DNA of 27,419 nucleotides, taken from positions 1 to 27,419 of the forward strand of contig JANNOS010000161.1 in assembly GCA_031399315.1 (NCBI GenBank). The letters are read 5' to 3'. The number at the start of each line of letters is the position of its first letter. The first letter of the stretch is position 1. Position numbers and translations under genes: made by a program. Source of the stretch: Methylotenera_A sp031399315 (GTDB taxonomy: Bacteria; Pseudomonadota; Gammaproteobacteria; Burkholderiales; Methylophilaceae). The notes under the pieces were generated by a model. That model saw only the letters and a list, made by a program, of their open reading frames with translations. It was not told where the DNA came from and did no database searches. Of this stretch, positions 24,270 to 27,419 are shown piece after piece.

Positions 24270-24848
24270 TTAATTCAAATCTTCACGCAAAGACTCTAAT
24301 TGATGCAATGGTATATCCACGCGCATATTGTAATTGGGATGGTCGCAGCCTAAAGTGACTTTTGCACCATATTTAATGGCTTTTTTTGCGGCTTCATTAA
24401 ATTCAAAGCGGCAAAAATGTACGGCACTGGTTTTGGTGTCGGTTTCACGTTCTAAATCCTCGTCAGAAATCGCATACACGCGTTTAAAACCTTCAATCTC
24501 AATATAGGTTTTGTCTTCAATGCCAATGAGTTTGGTGAGAGCGATTTTGCGTTCTTCTACGTCAGTATACTCAATCAACATAGTTGCCTTCCAGTTGTTG
24601 CCTTCTGGCACGAGCGGCGCATAGGCTTCAATTTCATCTAAAATGCCTTGCTCTTCAAATTGTTTTTCAACGCGCAAAATCTCTTGAATTTGATAGCGAA
24701 TGGTGAGTTCAGATTCAAATTGCATGGTCATATTTTCGCCTAAACTGACAGAGCGCAGACGGCGCATTGCCATGATTTCTGCTTTGTTTTCTTTGCGGTA
24801 TTTGCTGTATGCTTCTAGCGTCATAATGTTGTCACGGGTTATTGCCAT
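24270..24848 (-). CDS. DUF3501 family protein
   Basis: A 192-residue soluble protein. MAITRDNIMTLEAYSKYRKE at the start, RRLRSVSLGENMTMQFE, and IRYQIQEILRVEKQFE are characteristic of DUF3501, a family without a known reaction. HFCRFEF and GCDHPNYN near the C-terminus hold its two cysteines (about residues 145 and 169), each near a histidine, possible metal ligands. The start is supported by TAAGGAAGTAAA. Members are usually found next to a GlpC-like iron-sulfur protein and a rubrerythrin, as here, which suggests a shared redox task. The 75-base gap to the iron-sulfur gene contains a hairpin repeat. Confidence 0.88.
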   Translation of the reverse strand: MAITRDNIMTLEAYSKYRKENKAEIMAMRRLRSVSLGENMTMQFESELTIRYQIQEILRVEKQFEEQGILDEIEAYAPLVPEGNNWKATMLIEYTDVEERKIALTKLIGIEDKTYIEIEGFKRVYAISDEDLERETDTKTSAVHFCRFEFNEAAKKAIKYGAKVTLGCDHPNYNMRVDIPLHQLESLREDLN

Positions 24849-24868
24849 TTTACTTCCTTAATTTATTC

Positions 24869-24917
24869 AAAATAGATGCTCGGGAAAACGCGTAGATATT
24901 GGCTTCCAGAGCATGCT
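24869..24917 (-). repeat. Hairpin repeat, copy 2 (inverted)
   Basis: ATGCTC (24876-24881) and GAGCAT (24909-24914) form the stem ends. Read on the minus strand the core is closely like copy 1: ATGCTCTG-AAGCCAATAT, then a GCG-containing stretch and GAGCAT-CTATTTT. ATATTGGCTT at 24896-24905 is the complement of AAGCCAATAT in copy 1. It lies between two genes of one operon. Confidence 0.75.
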
Positions 24918-24923
24918 AATTTA

Positions 24924-26273
24924 TCATTTTATACCATACGCAATACGTGCAAGGCTTAGTGGATGGGCTAATTCAGCAGGTTTTTCTGCATTGACCAAGT
25001 TATTCTCAGTCATCATTTGCACAATGTGGTGGCCAGCCAATTGACAGTCTGAGCTAATGTAATTGGGCTGGTTGTTCGCCATTAACTTAGCAACAGGTTT
25101 GCCAATTTTTTTCGCCATTTGATGGTGGCCTAACTTAACGCCATAAGTACCCGCATGACCAGAGCAACGCTCTACCGTATTCAGTGTGGTTTCTGGGATT
25201 AACTTTAAAAACTCTTCAGTTTTTTTGCCAATGTTTTGTACGCGACCATGGCAGGGAATGTGATAACTAATCTTGCCGAGTGGTTTTCTAAAGTCAGTTT
25301 TCAGTAAGCCATCTTTTTTGCGTGCAATCAAGTATTCAAAAGGGTCCCACATCGCTTCTTGCACTAGTTTGGTGTCGGCACAATCGGGGAACATGAGCGG
25401 GATTTCCTGCTTAAACATCAAGGTGCAACTTGGAATTGCGCTTAAAATTGCATAACCATCATTAGCATACTTTACTAGGTGCGGAATATTTGCTTCTTTG
25501 CTTTTCGCAACACTCTCCAAATCGCCCAACTCCAGTTTTGGCATGCCGCAGCATTGCTCTTTATCCACTAGAATATAGGGAATTTCATTGTGATCGAGCA
25601 CTTTGAGTAAATCGTGACCAATGCTAGGTTCGTTATAGTTAACGTAACAAGTGCTATAAATGGCCACTTTCCCAGGTGTTTTTGCACCATCTTTAACTGC
25701 AAAATTTTCACTCTTAGCCGCACTGTGTCTAAATTTTTCAGTTGCAAAACTTGGTAGCCAGGCATCTTTATCCACACCTAGTGTTTTTTCCATCACATTG
25801 CGCATGAACTTGGTGCTATTCACCGCATTAATGGTCTGCACGACGATTGGTATTCCAGCGAACTGGCCGTGCACATCGGTGCTGGCGAGTAGTTTCTCGC
25901 CAGCACCTACCCCACCATTTTTATATTTAATCACTTTGGCACGCAACATGGTGTGTGGGAAGTCCAGATTCCACTCATGTGGTGGTGTATAAGGGCATTT
26001 GGTCATGTAGCATAAATCGCACATATAACATTGGTCGACCACTTTCATGAAGTCTTTTTTGTCGACGCCTTCCACTTCCATGGTGGGATTGTTATCGACC
26101 AAATCAAATAGCGTAGGGAAGCTGTTGCACAAGCTCACACAGCGACGGCAGCCATGACAAATATCGAAAATGCGCTCAAGTTCGTGGTTTAAGCTATCTT
26201 CGTTATAAAAATCAGGATTCTGCCAATCTAAGGCATGGCGGGTAGGGGCTTGTAGGTTGCCTTCGCGACTCAT
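24924..26273 (-). CDS. GlpC/HdrD-like iron-sulfur electron-transfer protein
   Basis: A 449-residue protein related to the GlpC and heterodisulfide reductase D families. Two [4Fe-4S] motifs lie at the N-terminus: Cys39, 42, 45, 49 (CHGCRRCVSLC) and Cys82, 85, 88, 93 (CYMCDLCYMTKCP). Two CCG-type domains follow; the first has the normal CCGMPKLELGD, while the second reads RCSGHAGTYG, with serine in place of the second cysteine, so one non-cubane ligand site may be altered. No membrane segment is seen. It sits between a rubrerythrin-like gene and DUF3501, all on the minus strand. Electron transfer to the diiron protein is my inference. GlpC itself is unlikely, as no glpA or glpB is nearby. Confidence 0.85.
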   Translation of the reverse strand: MSREGNLQAPTRHALDWQNPDFYNEDSLNHELERIFDICHGCRRCVSLCNSFPTLFDLVDNNPTMEVEGVDKKDFMKVVDQCYMCDLCYMTKCPYTPPHEWNLDFPHTMLRAKVIKYKNGGVGAGEKLLASTDVHGQFAGIPIVVQTINAVNSTKFMRNVMEKTLGVDKDAWLPSFATEKFRHSAAKSENFAVKDGAKTPGKVAIYSTCYVNYNEPSIGHDLLKVLDHNEIPYILVDKEQCCGMPKLELGDLESVAKSKEANIPHLVKYANDGYAILSAIPSCTLMFKQEIPLMFPDCADTKLVQEAMWDPFEYLIARKKDGLLKTDFRKPLGKISYHIPCHGRVQNIGKKTEEFLKLIPETTLNTVERCSGHAGTYGVKLGHHQMAKKIGKPVAKLMANNQPNYISSDCQLAGHHIVQMMTENNLVNAEKPAELAHPLSLARIAYGIK

Positions 26274-26303
26274 TTTTACCTCTTAATTTATTCGAATTTG
26301 CGT

Positions 26304-26447
26304 AAACATTAAGCGACAAAATTTAAGCGGCTAAGCGAGACTAGGCGCAAGCAAATTTGTTTGCGCACATACAGTTGAGTATGTAAGCGAATAAATTTGT
26401 GAAGCAACAAAGTATCGCAACGCCGTTTAAATTTTTAGCTAATGTTT
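26304..26447. repeat. Long imperfect palindromic element (~144 bp)
   Basis: The outer arms (26304-26332 and 26422-26447) are inverted repeats of about 26 bases with a few mismatches: AAACATTA and TAATGTTT at the ends, AAATTTAAGCGGC and GCCGTTTAAATTT inside. Further in are a near-palindrome GCGCAAGCAAATTTGTTTGCGC (positions 26345-26366, two more bases on each side pair partly) and a hairpin CATAC-AGTTGA-GTATG (26367-26382). It fills the gap between the rubrerythrin and iron-sulfur genes and starts at the rubrerythrin stop codon. Confidence 0.75.
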
Positions 26448-26866
26448 TAGTCTACTAGTTCTGCTAGAGCCTTGGCATAACGATTAGCATGGCTACGTTC
26501 TGCTTTTGCGAGTGTTTCAAACCAGTCGGCAATTTCATCAAAGCCTTCTTGGCGTGCTGCTTTAGCCATGCCTGGGTACATATCGGTGTACTCATGTGTT
26601 TCGCCAGCAACAGCGCTTTCTAGGTTTTGACGTGAAGAGCCAATAGGTAGGCCAGTTGCAGGGTCACCAGATGCTTCTAAGAACTCCAAATGACCATGTG
26701 CATGGCCAGTTTCGCCTTCAGCGGTTGAGCGAAATAGCGCGGCTACGTCGTTTTGGCCTTCAATATCTGCTTTGTTTGCGAAATATAAATAGCGACGATT
26801 TGCTTGTGATTCGCCAGCAAAGGCGTCTTTTAAGCTTTGCTCAGTTTTTGATCCTTTAAGTTGCAT
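26447..26866 (-). CDS. Rubrerythrin-like diiron protein without rubredoxin domain
   Basis: A 139-residue four-helix ferritin-like protein. Iron ligands fit the rubrerythrin scheme: Glu19 (AGESQANRRY), Glu52 and His55 (EGETGHAHGH), Glu89 and Glu92 (AGETHEYTDMYPG), Glu123 and His126 (KAERSHANRY). The C-terminal rubredoxin domain of classical rubrerythrin is missing, since the protein has no cysteine at all. Family members reduce hydrogen peroxide. Without its own rubredoxin it needs an outside electron donor; the neighbouring iron-sulfur protein is a candidate (inference). I start at ATG 26866: AAGGAG lies six bases before it, whereas the upstream ATG at 26872 touches the Shine-Dalgarno directly. 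Confidence 0.92.
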   Translation of the reverse strand: MQLKGSKTEQSLKDAFAGESQANRRYLYFANKADIEGQNDVAALFRSTAEGETGHAHGHLEFLEASGDPATGLPIGSSRQNLESAVAGETHEYTDMYPGMAKAARQEGFDEIADWFETLAKAERSHANRYAKALAELVD

Positions 26867-27255
26867 GGTCATCTCCTTAAGTTGATATTGTAATGTCAGG
26901 CATTTAAAGGCCTTAACACATTAAAATCTTACGCTTTTGGTTTTGCGCGTCTAGTTTAATATTCTTATGAATTTGATATATATAATTTATCAAAAAATAT
27001 AAATTAATTAATTATATTATTGCCAGTAAAGTGCGAAATTTATAATGGTAAAAAGCTAGGCTTAAGGCTTAAATGAGTGTCTTTTGCGGTGCTAAACATG
27101 TTAGAATTTGGCAGTTAAAAAATATGAAAAGCATCTATAAAAATTTGCTGTGTGCCTAAAATAAAAACCGTAAAACATAAGGCGGTAATAAAATTAAACG
27201 GCCATACTATACAAATAGTAAAGCACAAAAAGTAAAACACTAAAGAGAAAGTCTA
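26867..27255. other. AT-rich intergenic region, rubrerythrin/gyrA divergent
   Basis: No gene seen in 389 bases. It holds the rubrerythrin ribosome binding site (26867-26880), a very AT-rich core (about 26950-27020), an inverted repeat TTTGATA-N9-TATCAAA (26972-26994), and a plus-strand promoter candidate TTGCCA (27020-27025), 15-base spacer, TATAAT (27041-27046) that would serve gyrA with a long leader. A tandem AGGCTTA repeat lies at about 27058-27071. Confidence 0.5.
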
Positions 27256-27419
27256 ATGGATCAATTCGCTAAAGAAACCCTGCCAATCAGCCTAGAAGAT
27301 GAGATGCGACGTTCGTATCTCGATTACGCCATGAGTGTGATTGTAGGGCGCGCCTTACCTGATGTGCGTGATGGCTTAAAACCAGTACATCGCCGTGTGT
27401 TATTTGCCATGCACGAGTT
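27256..27419 (+). CDS. gyrA: DNA gyrase subunit A, 5' end (runs off window)
   Basis: The first 54 codons of gyrA: MDQFAKETLPISLEDEMRRS, then YLDYAMSVIVGRALPDVRDG and LKPVHRRVLFAMHE. This is the conserved N-terminal arm and start of the winged-helix domain of the subunit that cuts and rejoins DNA in gyrase. The catalytic tyrosine and the quinolone-resistance region lie beyond the window. Upstream AAAGAGAAAG serves as ribosome binding site. It is transcribed away from the rubrerythrin cluster. Confidence 0.97.
   Translation, partial: MDQFAKETLPISLEDEMRRSYLDYAMSVIVGRALPDVRDGLKPVHRRVLFAMHE

Noticed and set aside
26867..26872. Rubrerythrin start at ATG 26872
   Set aside because: The Shine-Dalgarno AAGGAG would touch this ATG; the next ATG (26866) has proper spacing.
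26972..26994. FNR box (TTGAT-N4-ATCAA)
   Set aside because: The half-sites match but the spacing between TTGAT and ATCAA is 11, not 4; kept only as a generic inverted repeat.
27058..27071. Tandem AGGCTTA repeat as a replication (DnaA) or regulator site
   Set aside because: Only two 7-base units and no match to DnaA boxes; likely chance in AT-rich DNA.

Overview
The window reads as one chromosomal stretch of a moderately AT-rich betaproteobacterium. Methylophilaceae (Methylotenera or Methylophilus type) is my best guess, inferred from protein flavour, gene order and repeat style, not from a marker gene. The first ~136 bases do not belong: they are a GC-rich (about 63% by my count of the first 120 bases) fragment of a different betaproteobacterial rpoA on the minus strand. 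It is joined in mid-gene to the 3' third of argG, so the left edge is probably a chimeric contig end.

From 137 to about 22,750 everything lies on the plus strand. The order is argG (3' part), cimA, leuC, leuD, leuB, ppnP, yajQ, an entericidin-like lipoprotein, asd, fimV, a lone EcfT/CbiQ-like membrane protein, truA, trpF, trpB, trpA, accD, folC, dedD, cvpA, purF, wecE, metZ. This is the old leuCDB-asd-fimV-truA-trpFBA-accD-folC-dedD-cvpA-purF-metZ neighbourhood known from beta- and gammaproteobacteria, with local additions (ppnP, yajQ and entericidin before asd; EcfT-like before truA; wecE before metZ). CimA next to LeuCDB points to isoleucine synthesis by the citramalate route, sharing the leucine isomerase and dehydrogenase. 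The trp genes supply the last steps of tryptophan synthesis; accD, folC and purF serve lipid, folate and purine synthesis.

Upstream of metZ (21371-21529) is a complete regulatory unit: a TTGACA promoter, a SAM-II-type riboswitch aptamer with P1, an accessory hairpin and an H-type pseudoknot, then an intrinsic terminator. It would switch off methionine synthesis when S-adenosylmethionine is high.

From 22,850 to 26,870 comes a small unknown membrane protein (+) followed by a minus-strand block: rubrerythrin-like diiron protein, a GlpC/HdrD-like iron-sulfur protein, a DUF3501 protein, and a typical 2-Cys peroxiredoxin. Together these look like a peroxide/redox defence set. This region is full of hairpin-forming repeats: two copies of one 46-50 bp element, one GTAGGTTGG element, and a ~144 bp imperfect palindrome. 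An AT-rich 390 bp gap leads to the 5' end of gyrA (+), which runs off the window.

No tRNA, rRNA, CRISPR array, transposase or phage gene was seen.
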